From the NCBI GenBank assembly GCA_049325315.1, contig JBMONB010000083.1, forward strand, positions 186,001 to 250,000: a stretch of DNA of 64,000 nucleotides, given 5' to 3'. This document shows, one piece after another, positions 16,504 through 25,324 of this stretch. The notes under the pieces were generated by a model. The model was not told where the DNA came from. It was given only the letters and a program-made list of their open reading frames with translations, and did no database searches. The stretch comes from JAWLHU01 sp049325315. GTDB lineage: Bacteria; Bacillota; Sulfobacillia; Symbiobacteriales; Symbiobacteriaceae. The position numbers and the translations under genes are program-made. Each line of letters begins with the position of its first letter. Position 1 is the first letter of the stretch.

Positions 16504-18738
16504 ATGGCGACGCAGAAACCCGGCGCCGGAGGAGCGCCGCTTTGCCGCTTCTCCCAAGAGGAGCTGCGGACGGAGGCGCTTGTGCCGGTAATCCTGGAGT
16601 TCGAGCAACCGCCGGTTGCTGTCTTTACGCGCCAGAACCCGCAAGGGGACGCCGATGCTTACCGCCGTGAACTGGAGGAGCGCCAGGATCAGTTTCTCGC
16701 ACTCCTGGCCTCCCAGTGCCTGAACGTGCAGGTAGGGGAGTCGAAGGCGGTCGTCGGTGGACCGTCCGGACAGCAGCAGGTGACCATTGCCCACCGGTTT
16801 ACCGAGGCCTTCAACGGCATCGGCGTTTGGATGCCCGGCCGCGCCGTGCCCTCCGTGGCGGCCATGGCTGGGGTGCAGGCGGTGACCCTCAACCAGGAGC
16901 GGGTCTACCTCACCCTTGATCAATCGGTTCCCTTCACGGGAGCGCCCCGGATATGGGAGCGCATGGGCCCCGACGACCTGCCGCTCAAGGGCGATGGCGT
17001 GGTGGTGGCCGTGATCGACACAGGGGTTGACTGGTCTCATCCGGCCTTCGGCGGCTTTACCGAGGTGCCCAACGAGAAGGTGGTCCACGTGGCCTCCCTG
17101 ACCGGAGAGCAGCCCACGGACAACTTCGGTCACGGCACCCACGTGGCCGGGGTCGTCGCGGGCGACATCTCTTACAAGGGTACCCCCCGGGGCGACTCGC
17201 TGATCGACGGGGTGGCGCCCCGGGCGAAACTGATGAGCTATAAGGTGCTCACCGCTGCCGGCTCCGGCTCTGCCGCCAACATCGTGCTGGCGATTGAAGA
17301 CGCCGTTAAGCGGGGGGCGCACGTGATCAACCTGTCGCTGGGCGACACCCAGGGCGATCCCCACAGCCCCGAGGCGTCGGCAGCCAACAATGCCATGCTG
17401 GCCGGGGTCGTGGTCTGCGCGGCCGCCGGCAACTCGGGTCCTGCCCCCAGCACCGTTGGCGCTCCCGGGGCTGCCCACCACGTAATCACCGTGGGTGCCT
17501 CCACCGACGACGGGGTGACCGCCCTTCAGGCGGTGCTCACGGTGGCCGAGGGCGAAGAGCGGCTGATCGAGATGCGGCTGATGGACGGCTCCGTTGCCCT
17601 TCCTGCGCCGGCGATCGAGGCGGGTTATGTCCTCTGCGGGCGGGGGGGCAAGGAATCCGACTTCCCCGAGAGCGTCAGGGGGCGAATCGCCCTGGTGGAG
17701 CGGGGCGAGGCTACCTTCCGCGACAAGGCGCTGGGCGCCGAGAAGGCCGGGGCCGTGGCCTGCCTGATCTACAACAACCAGCCCGGCGGGTTCTTCGGCA
17801 CCCTGGGCGATGATCCAGCCCCCGCCCTGCCGGTGGTGGCGATCAGCCGTGAGGACGGCCTCGCCATGCGGGAGCTGGCCGGGGAGAACGGGGAGTCGGC
17901 GGGGAGGCTCCGCCTCGAGCCCGAGGGGATTCCCCAGCCCGACCGCATGGCCGAGTTCTCCTCCCGGGGGCCGAACAACGACGGCTGGATCAAGCCCGAG
18001 ATTACCGCCCCGGGCGTCAATATCTATTCGGCGACCATCACCCAGGCCCCGAGCCCGGGGGGCGGTATGCCCGACCCGAGCGGATACCTCTCTGCATCCG
18101 GCACCTCCATGGCAACGCCGCACATCGCCGGGGCGGTGGCGCTGATCCGGCAGGCTCATCCCGACTGGAGCCCGCTCCAGATCAAGGCAGCCCTGGTCAA
18201 CACGGCCCGGTTCATGACAGGGCAAGGCACGGTGATGGACCAGGGCGCCGGAGCGCTCCACCTGGAGGCGGCCATCGACACCGGCGCTATTCTGGTGACC
18301 GACACCGAGATCATCGTGCCGACCCATTCCTTTGGGCGGGTCGCCCATGAGGGGAAGGAGAAGCAGGTAGAACAGGCGCTCCAGTTGATGGCGCTGCCCG
18401 GTGCCTCCAAGCGGCAGCAGTGGAGGCTGTCGGTAGAGCTGGCCTCCCCGGTGGAGGGGCTGGTGGCCACTCTATCTGCGAAGACCGTCAGGATCACGCC
18501 GGCCATGCCGGCGCAGTTCCATCTCTCCATTGCCATCGACGGGGCGGTCGCCCCGGACGGTTCATGCTACGGATGGGTGGTGGCCAGGCGGGCGAAGACG
18601 ACCCTGCGGCTGCCCTTCTATGCCGAGGTGACCCGGAGCCTGAGCGATCAGCCGGCCCAGCCTGCACAGACCCGGGTGACGCCGCAGTTCCCGCCCCAGC
18701 CCATCCGCAAGCAGGTGGGGGCGCTCTGCTGCTGCTGA
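16504..18738 (+). CDS. Subtilisin-like serine peptidase (S8) with inserted PA domain
   Basis: A 744-residue protein; ATG 16504 follows GGAGGGGG. Residues ~25-140 resemble an I9-type propeptide. The catalytic domain carries Asp172 ('VIDTGVDW'), His210 ('NFGHGTHVAG') and Ser535 ('SGTSMATPH'). A PA domain of about 130 residues is inserted before the Ser block ('GRIALVERGEATFRDK', 'AGAVACLIYNNQ'). No normal signal peptide is visible at the N-terminus, which is odd for this class and leaves location open. The C-terminus is 'ALCCC', three consecutive Cys, possibly for metal binding or cross-linking. Confidence 0.92.
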   Translation: MATQKPGAGGAPLCRFSQEELRTEALVPVILEFEQPPVAVFTRQNPQGDADAYRRELEERQDQFLALLASQCLNVQVGESKAVVGGPSGQQQVTIAHRFTEAFNGIGVWMPGRAVPSVAAMAGVQAVTLNQERVYLTLDQSVPFTGAPRIWERMGPDDLPLKGDGVVVAVIDTGVDWSHPAFGGFTEVPNEKVVHVASLTGEQPTDNFGHGTHVAGVVAGDISYKGTPRGDSLIDGVAPRAKLMSYKVLTAAGSGSAANIVLAIEDAVKRGAHVINLSLGDTQGDPHSPEASAANNAMLAGVVVCAAAGNSGPAPSTVGAPGAAHHVITVGASTDDGVTALQAVLTVAEGEERLIEMRLMDGSVALPAPAIEAGYVLCGRGGKESDFPESVRGRIALVERGEATFRDKALGAEKAGAVACLIYNNQPGGFFGTLGDDPAPALPVVAISREDGLAMRELAGENGESAGRLRLEPEGIPQPDRMAEFSSRGPNNDGWIKPEITAPGVNIYSATITQAPSPGGGMPDPSGYLSASGTSMATPHIAGAVALIRQAHPDWSPLQIKAALVNTARFMTGQGTVMDQGAGALHLEAAIDTGAILVTDTEIIVPTHSFGRVAHEGKEKQVEQALQLMALPGASKRQQWRLSVELASPVEGLVATLSAKTVRITPAMPAQFHLSIAIDGAVAPDGSCYGWVVARRAKTTLRLPFYAEVTRSLSDQPAQPAQTRVTPQFPPQPIRKQVGALCCC

Positions 18739-18874
18739 GATTCCTCCGGATCGGAAGGTCCCCGTCCAGGTTTGCAGGGATTCACAACCGAGAGGTTGAA
18801 AAAGTATCTATAAGGGGAGTGGATTCGTCCCAACACCGACGCGCTGAGACTTGGCAGAGAGGGAGTGGCGTCAC

Positions 18875-19102
18875 GTGGCAGGATACGAGATTCGGCGCCG
18901 GCTCCAGATCTGTGGGGCTAACCAAATGGCACGCCGTCCGGACCTTCTGCGACAGCTGGAGCAAGAAGGGGACGTCATCGAGATCGTCGAGTGCCTCGAC
19001 CAGTGCACCCGCTGCGAAAACAGCTGCTTCGCACTGGTCTCCGGCAGCTTTGCGTACGCCCAGACTCCCGAGGAACTGCTCAGTAAGCTCCTCTCCCGAT
19101 AG
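18875..19102 (+). CDS. DUF1450 (YuzB-like) small Cys-rich protein
   Basis: GTG 18875 is preceded by GAGAGGGAG. The 75-residue product has Cys13 and a cluster CLDQCTRCENSC (Cys40, 44, 47, 51), then 'ALVSGSFAYAQTPEELL', the pattern of the DUF1450/YuzB family found widely in Bacillota. The Cys arrangement is ferredoxin/thioredoxin-like and suggests a metal or redox role, but no function is established. Confidence 0.85.
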   Translation: MAGYEIRRRLQICGANQMARRPDLLRQLEQEGDVIEIVECLDQCTRCENSCFALVSGSFAYAQTPEELLSKLLSR

Positions 19103-19221
19103 CGCATCCGCACCTTTAGCAGGGCGCCCATCACGGGGCGTCCTGCTTAAACGTCTGTACAACACGTAGAAGGATTACGGTGGCCCTTCAGGGAAAGATT
19201 AGGGAAAGGGAGAGATCGTCC

Positions 19222-19428
19222 ATGTTGAAGAATACGTTTCGCAAGCTGATTGGCATATTGATCCTGTTGGTGTTTGGGGTGGCGGTCTTTCAGTTCATCC
19301 GCCAGACAGGTGACAACGAACACGTACTGGCCGCCGTCGCATCCGGCATGTGGCTGCTGGCCTTCTTTGCCGCTGTGATCGGTCTGGCCTGGTGGGTGGA
19401 CCGTAGAATGAGAAGGCGCGGCGAATAG
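19222..19428 (+). CDS. Small membrane protein (68 aa)
   Basis: ATG 19222 with AAAGGGAGAG upstream. Two membrane segments (about residues 8-26 and 38-58) are flanked by basic residues, ending 'RRMRRRGE'. It lies only 24 bases before the M16 peptidase gene and is probably co-transcribed with it. Function unknown. Confidence 0.7.
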   Translation: MLKNTFRKLIGILILLVFGVAVFQFIRQTGDNEHVLAAVASGMWLLAFFAAVIGLAWWVDRRMRRRGE

Positions 19429-19452
19429 GGTTTGGAACCAAGGAGGGAGCGA

Positions 19453-22146
19453 ATGGGCCGCATTTTTGCGCCGACGCGTGTCGACAGGTTGCCCAACGGA
19501 CTGCAGGTACTCACCCGGGAACTGCACCACGCCCCGGTGGCGTCGGTGATGGTCTGGTACGGGGTGGGAAGCCGGAATGAGCGCCCGGGCGTGACGGGCA
19601 TCTCGCACTTTCTGGAGCACATGATGTTCAAGGGCACGCCGAAGTTCCCCTACGGTGTGCTGGAGGAGGGCGTGAAGCGGCGGGGGGGCATGTGGAACGC
19701 CTTCACCTCGTACGACTACACCGCCTATTTTGAGGTCCTGCCCTCCCGGCATATCGAATACGGCCTGGAGGTCGAGGCAGACCGCATGGTCAACATGCGC
19801 TTCGACCCGGACCTGACGGTGCGGGAGCGGGGCATTATTGTCAGCGAGCGGGAGGGCTATGAGAACCGCCCGACCTTCTGGCTGATGGAGGCCTTCATGG
19901 CGGAGGCCTACCAGGAGTTCCCCTACCGGCACCATGTGCTGGGGACCAAGGAGGATATCCGAGCGATGACGGCAGAGGCGCTGACGGAGCACTACCAGCG
20001 CTTCTACCGGCCCAACAACGCCATTTTGGTGGCGGTGGGCGACTTTGAGACCGAGCGGTTGCTGGCCATGGCCGAAAAGTACTACGGCCACCTGCCCGCC
20101 GGGGACCCGGTGGAGCCGCTGACCCAGACAGAGCCGGAGCAGACGGCGGAACGCCGGGTGACCGTGCGGCGGCCGGGCCCGAACCCTTACGTGATGGCGG
20201 GGTACAAGATTCCCGGCTCCAACCATTCGGACATTCCGGCGCTCCAGGTGCTGGCGACGGTTCTCTCGGGGAGCCCGTCCTTTTCGGCCATGGGCGGCGG
20301 TGGCGCCATGGGCCGGTCAAGCCGGCTCTACCGGCGGCTGGTCAACAAGGGCATCGCCACCTCAACCAGCGGCTACCCGTGGACGCTCCAGTACCCGGGC
20401 CTCTTCATGCTCTCGGCCACCCCGGTGCCCGGCACCTCGCTGGAGCGGGTGGAGGAGGCGCTCTTCGCCGAGGTGGAGGCGCTCCGGCAGGAGCGGGTGG
20501 CGGAAGATGAATTCCAGCGGGCCCTGAAGCAGGTGCGGGCCAGCTATATCTACGCCATGGAATCGGCCATGAACCAGGCGATCATGCTGGGCGCCACCGC
20601 CCTTACCCGGGGCGTGGACCGGTTCGACCGGGCGCTGGAGGAGTTGGAGGCGGTCACCCCCGACGACCTCTTGCGGGTGGCGCAGCAGTACCTGGATCCG
20701 CAGCGCCGCACAGTGGGCCAGTTTGTCCCTGAGGAGAAGGCCGCGTCGGCGACGGCGGCTGCGCCGAAGGCCACCTCCAGGCAGGAGGCGGCGGTGGAGA
20801 CCGGCTCGACCCCCGAGTTCCAGAAGGCGGCTGACCGGAAGGTGGCCCGTCCAGAGGCGGGCAAGCGGAACCCGATTCTCGATCAGGAGCGGATCGTGCG
20901 GCGGTCGCTGCCGAACGGCGCCACCCTGTTGGTCTACCCGGCGGCTACGATCCCCAGCGCCTTTGTGCGGGTGCAGATGGAGGCCGGGGCGGTGCATGAG
21001 CCGCCCGCCAAGGCAGGACTGGCCCAGCTGACCGGCCAGCTGCTCACCCGGGGCTCTGAAGCCTTCACGGCGGAGGAACTGGCGCTCAAGACCGACGCCC
21101 TGGGCATGTCGGTCCGGGTCGACGTGGGCCGGGAGACGGCGGTGGCGACCCTGAAGTGCCTGCCGGAGGATCTGCAGACCGGCCTGGAGATCCTGGCGGA
21201 GGTGATCCGGCGGCCCACCTTCCCGGCCGATGAGATGGGCCGGATGCGCGACCGCATGCTGGTCGCCGTCCGGGAGGCGAACAACGACACCCGCTCGGTG
21301 GCTGCCCGGCAGCTGGCGGAGTTGATCTACCCGGAGAACCACCCCTACCGGCATCCGGTCAACGGGACAGAGGAGAGCCTGGCCGCCATTGCGGGCGAGG
21401 ACCTGGCCGCCTTCCACAGCGCCCACTACGGGCCGAACGGGGCGGTGATCACCGTGGTTGGCAATGTGGAGCCGGCGGCGCTGGAGGCTGCGCTGACCCG
21501 GGCGTTCGAGGGCTGGAGCGGCGGGGAGGGTCGCAAGACGATTCCCGCTGTGGAGCCGCCTGCGGGCAGCCGGACGCACCTTTCCCTGGAGGGCAAGACC
21601 CAGACCGACATCGCCCTGGGCTGGCCGCTGGTGGACCGGAGCCACCCGGACTACCTGGCGCTCGACTTCCTGGCCACCCTGTTCGGCGGCAACGGTACCC
21701 CGGCCAGCAGCCGCCTCTTCCGGGATGTGCGGGAGAAGTACGGCCTGAGCTACTACCAGTTCGCCTCCTTCGGCGGCTCCAGCGGCCCCGCCGCCTGGAC
21801 CGCCCACATCGGGGTCAACCCGGCCCGCCTGCAGTTTGCTGTCGAGACGCTCACGGCAGAGCTGAAGCGGCTGGCTGAAGAGGCGATTCCCGGCGAGGAG
21901 ATGCAGGCACTGCAGGATTTCCTGGAGGACTTCCCGGCGGTGCAGCATGAGTCGCCCGAGCGGGTGGCCGCCCGCCTGGCGGAGGTCGAGCGGTTCAACC
22001 TGGGGCTCGACTACGTGGAGCGCTACCCCAAGCTGGTGGCAGCGCTGGCGGCGGGGCAGCTCCAGGAGGTGGCCCGGCGCCACCTCGACCCGAGCCGTCT
22101 GACCGTGGTGACCGTGGGGCCCGAGGCAGACGAAGCCACCTCGTAG
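19453..22146 (+). CDS. Double-domain M16 zinc metallopeptidase
   Basis: An 897-residue protein; ATG 19453 with AGGAGGGAG. The first half has the inverted zinc motif HFLEH (His52, Glu55, His56) and a downstream Glu-rich 'SEREGYEN' block. The second half starts near residue 470 ('VRRSLPNGATLLVYP') and repeats the fold but lacks HxxEH. Active and inactive M16 halves are usually separate genes in bacteria; here they are one chain joined by an Ala/Lys-rich linker (~430-470). No signal peptide, so probably cytosolic degradation of peptides. Confidence 0.92.
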   Translation: MGRIFAPTRVDRLPNGLQVLTRELHHAPVASVMVWYGVGSRNERPGVTGISHFLEHMMFKGTPKFPYGVLEEGVKRRGGMWNAFTSYDYTAYFEVLPSRHIEYGLEVEADRMVNMRFDPDLTVRERGIIVSEREGYENRPTFWLMEAFMAEAYQEFPYRHHVLGTKEDIRAMTAEALTEHYQRFYRPNNAILVAVGDFETERLLAMAEKYYGHLPAGDPVEPLTQTEPEQTAERRVTVRRPGPNPYVMAGYKIPGSNHSDIPALQVLATVLSGSPSFSAMGGGGAMGRSSRLYRRLVNKGIATSTSGYPWTLQYPGLFMLSATPVPGTSLERVEEALFAEVEALRQERVAEDEFQRALKQVRASYIYAMESAMNQAIMLGATALTRGVDRFDRALEELEAVTPDDLLRVAQQYLDPQRRTVGQFVPEEKAASATAAAPKATSRQEAAVETGSTPEFQKAADRKVARPEAGKRNPILDQERIVRRSLPNGATLLVYPAATIPSAFVRVQMEAGAVHEPPAKAGLAQLTGQLLTRGSEAFTAEELALKTDALGMSVRVDVGRETAVATLKCLPEDLQTGLEILAEVIRRPTFPADEMGRMRDRMLVAVREANNDTRSVAARQLAELIYPENHPYRHPVNGTEESLAAIAGEDLAAFHSAHYGPNGAVITVVGNVEPAALEAALTRAFEGWSGGEGRKTIPAVEPPAGSRTHLSLEGKTQTDIALGWPLVDRSHPDYLALDFLATLFGGNGTPASSRLFRDVREKYGLSYYQFASFGGSSGPAAWTAHIGVNPARLQFAVETLTAELKRLAEEAIPGEEMQALQDFLEDFPAVQHESPERVAARLAEVERFNLGLDYVERYPKLVAALAAGQLQEVARRHLDPSRLTVVTVGPEADEATS

Positions 22147-22275
22147 CAACCGACGGCGCCCGTTTACACAGCGGGCGCCTCCACTTTCGCCTTGCCCAAA
22201 TCGCGGCAGCCTCCGGCGGCGTCATAAAGGGGAGGGTATGCACCTGAAACCCGTGCAGAGCAAAGGAGAATCTCT

Positions 22276-22878
22276 ATGAGCTATCTCGTGCCGATTGTGA
22301 TCGAACAGACCAGCAGAGGTGAGCGTTCGTACGATATCTACTCCCGGCTGCTGAAGGATCGGATCATCTTCTTAGGCACGCCGATCAACGATGAGGTGGC
22401 CAACGCCATCACCGCCCAGCTGCTCTTCCTGGAGAGCGAGGATCCGGACAAGGAGATCAACATGTATATCAACTCTCCGGGCGGTTCCACCAGCGCCGGC
22501 CTGGCGATCTACGATACGATGCAGCATATCAAGGCGAAGACGAACACCTACGCCATCGGCCTGGCGGCCTCCATGGGGGCGGTGCTGCTGACCGGTGGTA
22601 CCGGGACCCGCTACGCACTGCCCCACGCCCGGGTGATGATCCATCAGCCCTGGGTCCAGGGCGGCATCGGCGGGCAGGTGACCGATATCGAGATTACCGC
22701 CCGGGAGCTGCTGCACACCAAGGAGAAGATCGCGGAGATCATCGCCAAGCACTCCGGGCAGCCGGTCGAGAAGGTGAAGGAGGACAGCGAGCGCGACCGC
22801 TGGCTCTCTGCGGAGGAGTCCAAGGCCTACGGCCTGATCGATGTGGTGGTCGCTCCCGGGGAGCGGAAGAAGGCGTAA
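22276..22878 (+). CDS. clpP: ATP-dependent Clp protease proteolytic subunit
   Basis: A 200-residue ClpP with the triad Ser99 ('LAASMGA'), His123 ('MIHQP') and Asp170, and the oxyanion 'SPGGS' at 67-71. Length and motifs are standard for an active subunit. It follows the M16 gene after about 130 bases and is not beside clpX, so it may be a second ClpP. It is followed at once by a strong terminator. Confidence 0.94.
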   Translation: MSYLVPIVIEQTSRGERSYDIYSRLLKDRIIFLGTPINDEVANAITAQLLFLESEDPDKEINMYINSPGGSTSAGLAIYDTMQHIKAKTNTYAIGLAASMGAVLLTGGTGTRYALPHARVMIHQPWVQGGIGGQVTDIEITARELLHTKEKIAEIIAKHSGQPVEKVKEDSERDRWLSAEESKAYGLIDVVVAPGERKKA

Positions 22879-22883
22879 AGGAC

Positions 22884-22920
22884 AAACCGGCTGCAGGGAC
22901 AACCCCTGCAGCCGGTTTTC
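22884..22920. terminator. Bidirectional terminator between clpP and the amidase gene
   Basis: AAACCGGCTGCAGGG pairs with CCCTGCAGCCGGTTT, followed by TTC. It separates the convergent stops at 22878 and 22921. Confidence 0.85.
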
Positions 22921-24417
22921 TTAGTCCTCATCCTCTGCGGGCGGCGGCTCCTGCGGGGCAACGGCTGCCTGCTCCAGCTGGGGCGGCCTGCGGAGCAGGG
23001 TTGCCTGCTCGTAGGCGTAGCCGAGCCTGATCAGGGTGGGCTCGCTCCAGGCCGGGCCGGTCAGGGTGATGCCGAAGGGCCGGCCGTCGCCGGTGTAGCC
23101 GGCCGGTACCTGAATCGAGGGGTAGCCGGCCCGTGCGGGGATCCAGCAGCCCCAGGTTCCGGGGAAGAGCAGTGCGTCGAGCCGGTGCTCTTCCAGGGTG
23201 GCGTCGATCCCCTCGCTCCTTGTCTGGCGGAGGTCCCGCAGCCGGTCGAGCAGGTACTCCGGCTCGGTCAGGGTGCCGCTGGTCGCCTCGGCCTGGGCCA
23301 TCAGCTTCTGGCCGTAGCGGAGCATCGCCTCCGGGTTCTCCTCGTTGAAGGCGACGATCTCCTTCAGGCTCCTGACCGGCGCCGCCGGGCCGAGGGAGGC
23401 GAGGTACCGGTTGAGCGCTGGCTTGAACTCGTAGACCAGCACGTTCGAATCCCAGTACTTCATGTACTTCAGGTCCGCCGGGTCAACCACCTCGGCCCCG
23501 GCCGCCCTGATCGCCCTGACCGCCTCGTCGAAGAGGCGCTGCTCGTCGGCGTCAAGCCGCTCGACCCACGGCCCCCGGGGCACGCCGATGCGGGCGCCCC
23601 GCAGGCCGCCCTTGTCGAGGAAGCGGGTATAGTCCCGGTAGGCGCGGCCGGCGCTCACGGCGGTGGCCGGGTCGGCGGGGTCGACGCCCACCAGGGCGCC
23701 CAGCAGGGTGGCCGCATCGGCCACAGTGCGGGCCATGGGGCCGGCGGTGTCCTGGCTGAAAGCAATGGGGATGATGCCTGTCCGGCTGATCAGCCCCACG
23801 GTGGGCTTGATTCCGACCACCGAGTTGTTGTTGGACGGGCTGAGTATGGAGCCCGAGGTCTCGGTGCCAATCGCCACGGCGCAGAGGTTGGCCGCGACCG
23901 CCACACCGGAACCGGCGCTGGAACCGCTGGGGGTCAGCTTGCCGGGCAGGTAGGGGTTGAGCACCTGGCCTCCCCGGGAGGAGTAGCCCGAAGGCATGCC
24001 GATGGTCATGAAGTTCGCCCACTCGGTCATGTTCACCTTGCCGAGGATCACCGCCCCTGCCCTGCGCAGCCTCTCGGCCACCGCGGCGTCCCGCGGGGCG
24101 TAAGAGGAGGCCAGGGCGAGGGAGCCGGCAGAGGTATGCAGCTTATCGGCCGTGTCGATGTTGTCCTTGATCATCACCGGAATGCCGTGCAGCGGCCCGC
24201 GCGGCCCGCTCAGCTTCCGCTCCCGGTCCAGCGCTTCGGCGATATGGAGCGCGTCGGGATTGATCTCCAGAACGCTGTTCAGCGTGACACCTGCCCGGTC
24301 GTAGGCCGCGATCCGCTCCAGGTACATGCGGACCAGCTGTTCGGCGGTTAGTGCGCCGGCGCCCATCGCCCTGCTCATCTCTGCAATTGTCGCCTCTGGG
24401 AGCAGAAACTCGGTCAT
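22921..24417 (-). CDS. Amidase signature family hydrolase
   Basis: A 498-residue protein with the Ser-cisSer-Lys triad of the amidase family: Lys84 in 'MIKDNID', the Gly/Ser-rich 'PSGSSAGSG' (cis-Ser about 166-167) and the nucleophile Ser190 in 'GTETSGSI'. Length is typical of non-GatA amidases, and no gatB/gatC is nearby. The start overlaps the stop of the upstream beta-lactamase-like gene by four bases (24414-24417), so the two are translationally coupled and perhaps act on related substrates. Confidence 0.92.
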   Translation of the reverse strand: MTEFLLPEATIAEMSRAMGAGALTAEQLVRMYLERIAAYDRAGVTLNSVLEINPDALHIAEALDRERKLSGPRGPLHGIPVMIKDNIDTADKLHTSAGSLALASSYAPRDAAVAERLRRAGAVILGKVNMTEWANFMTIGMPSGYSSRGGQVLNPYLPGKLTPSGSSAGSGVAVAANLCAVAIGTETSGSILSPSNNNSVVGIKPTVGLISRTGIIPIAFSQDTAGPMARTVADAATLLGALVGVDPADPATAVSAGRAYRDYTRFLDKGGLRGARIGVPRGPWVERLDADEQRLFDEAVRAIRAAGAEVVDPADLKYMKYWDSNVLVYEFKPALNRYLASLGPAAPVRSLKEIVAFNEENPEAMLRYGQKLMAQAEATSGTLTEPEYLLDRLRDLRQTRSEGIDATLEEHRLDALLFPGTWGCWIPARAGYPSIQVPAGYTGDGRPFGITLTGPAWSEPTLIRLGYAYEQATLLRRPPQLEQAAVAPQEPPPAEDED

Positions 24418-25244
24418 GGCAGAATCCCCCTCAGGTAGTGACGATGCAGTACCGCCACCGCCCTGCTGATCAGGAGGTGGCCCTCGTTGTCCTCCATCTT
24501 GCGCTCATCTTTGCAGTCGCGGGTCATGATTGCGTAAACATACCCCCGGTCGCCCTTCCAGACCGCACCCACCTCATGGCGGCAGCCAACGAGGATGCCG
24601 AGCTTGGCGGCGATGATCAGCTCCGGCTCCCCCTCGGGCGCCGGCTGCTGCGTCACCTCGGGCAGGAATCGCCGGGCGAAGGGGCCCTGTACCCGCTTCA
24701 TGATCCCCAGCATCGCCTCACAGGCCTCCGGGGTCAGTACCTGGTGATGCACAATCTTGGTCATGAGGGAGCCGAGCTGGGCCGGCGTCGCCTGGTTCTT
24801 GGGCCGGTCCGGCTGCGGCTTGTAGAACTTGTTGTAGAGCCGCAGGCCGTGAAGCCCCAGGTCATCCATTGCCGCGTTGACGGCGTCGAGGCCGATCACG
24901 TCGATGCAGAGATTGGAGGCTGTGTTGTCGCTGATTGTCATCATAAGCGTCGCCAAGTCCCGGACCGGCAGCCTGATCCCAGGGGAGAGGTCCTTCAGGA
25001 CACCGGTGCCCGGTACCTGATCCTCCGCCGTCATGGTCCAGAGGGCGTCCAGGTCGACGCGCCCCTCCCCGGCCTGACGAAACAGCTCATACAAGATGGC
25101 CAGTTTAATGGTCGAGGCGCTGGGGAACGACTCGTGGGCCGCCCCAAAGGAGAGGCCCTCCCCGCTGTTGAGATCCTGGGCCCATACACCCATGGTGCCG
25201 GAGAACCCGGTGGCCAGTGCGGCCAGTTCAGCCATGATGTTCAT
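24414..25244 (-). CDS. Class A beta-lactamase-like serine hydrolase
   Basis: Start chosen at ATG 25244 with AGGGGG upstream; the frame is open further but the added part is Arg-rich and unlike protein. The 276-residue product has S44-x-x-K47 ('STIK'), 'SDN' at 105-107 and 'KLG' in place of KTG near the C-terminus, as in the class A beta-lactamase/PBP-like fold. No signal peptide is visible, unusual for a beta-lactamase, so a cytosolic esterase or amidase role is possible. Coupled to the amidase gene. Confidence 0.82.
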   Translation of the reverse strand: MNIMAELAALATGFSGTMGVWAQDLNSGEGLSFGAAHESFPSASTIKLAILYELFRQAGEGRVDLDALWTMTAEDQVPGTGVLKDLSPGIRLPVRDLATLMMTISDNTASNLCIDVIGLDAVNAAMDDLGLHGLRLYNKFYKPQPDRPKNQATPAQLGSLMTKIVHHQVLTPEACEAMLGIMKRVQGPFARRFLPEVTQQPAPEGEPELIIAAKLGILVGCRHEVGAVWKGDRGYVYAIMTRDCKDERKMEDNEGHLLISRAVAVLHRHYLRGILP

Positions 25245-25324
25245 CTGGCGATCAGCCCCCTCATGTTTTAGCCTACCACAAAAGTTTCGGGCGGCAGAAG
25301 AACTTCTCTCTGCCGCCCTGTACT

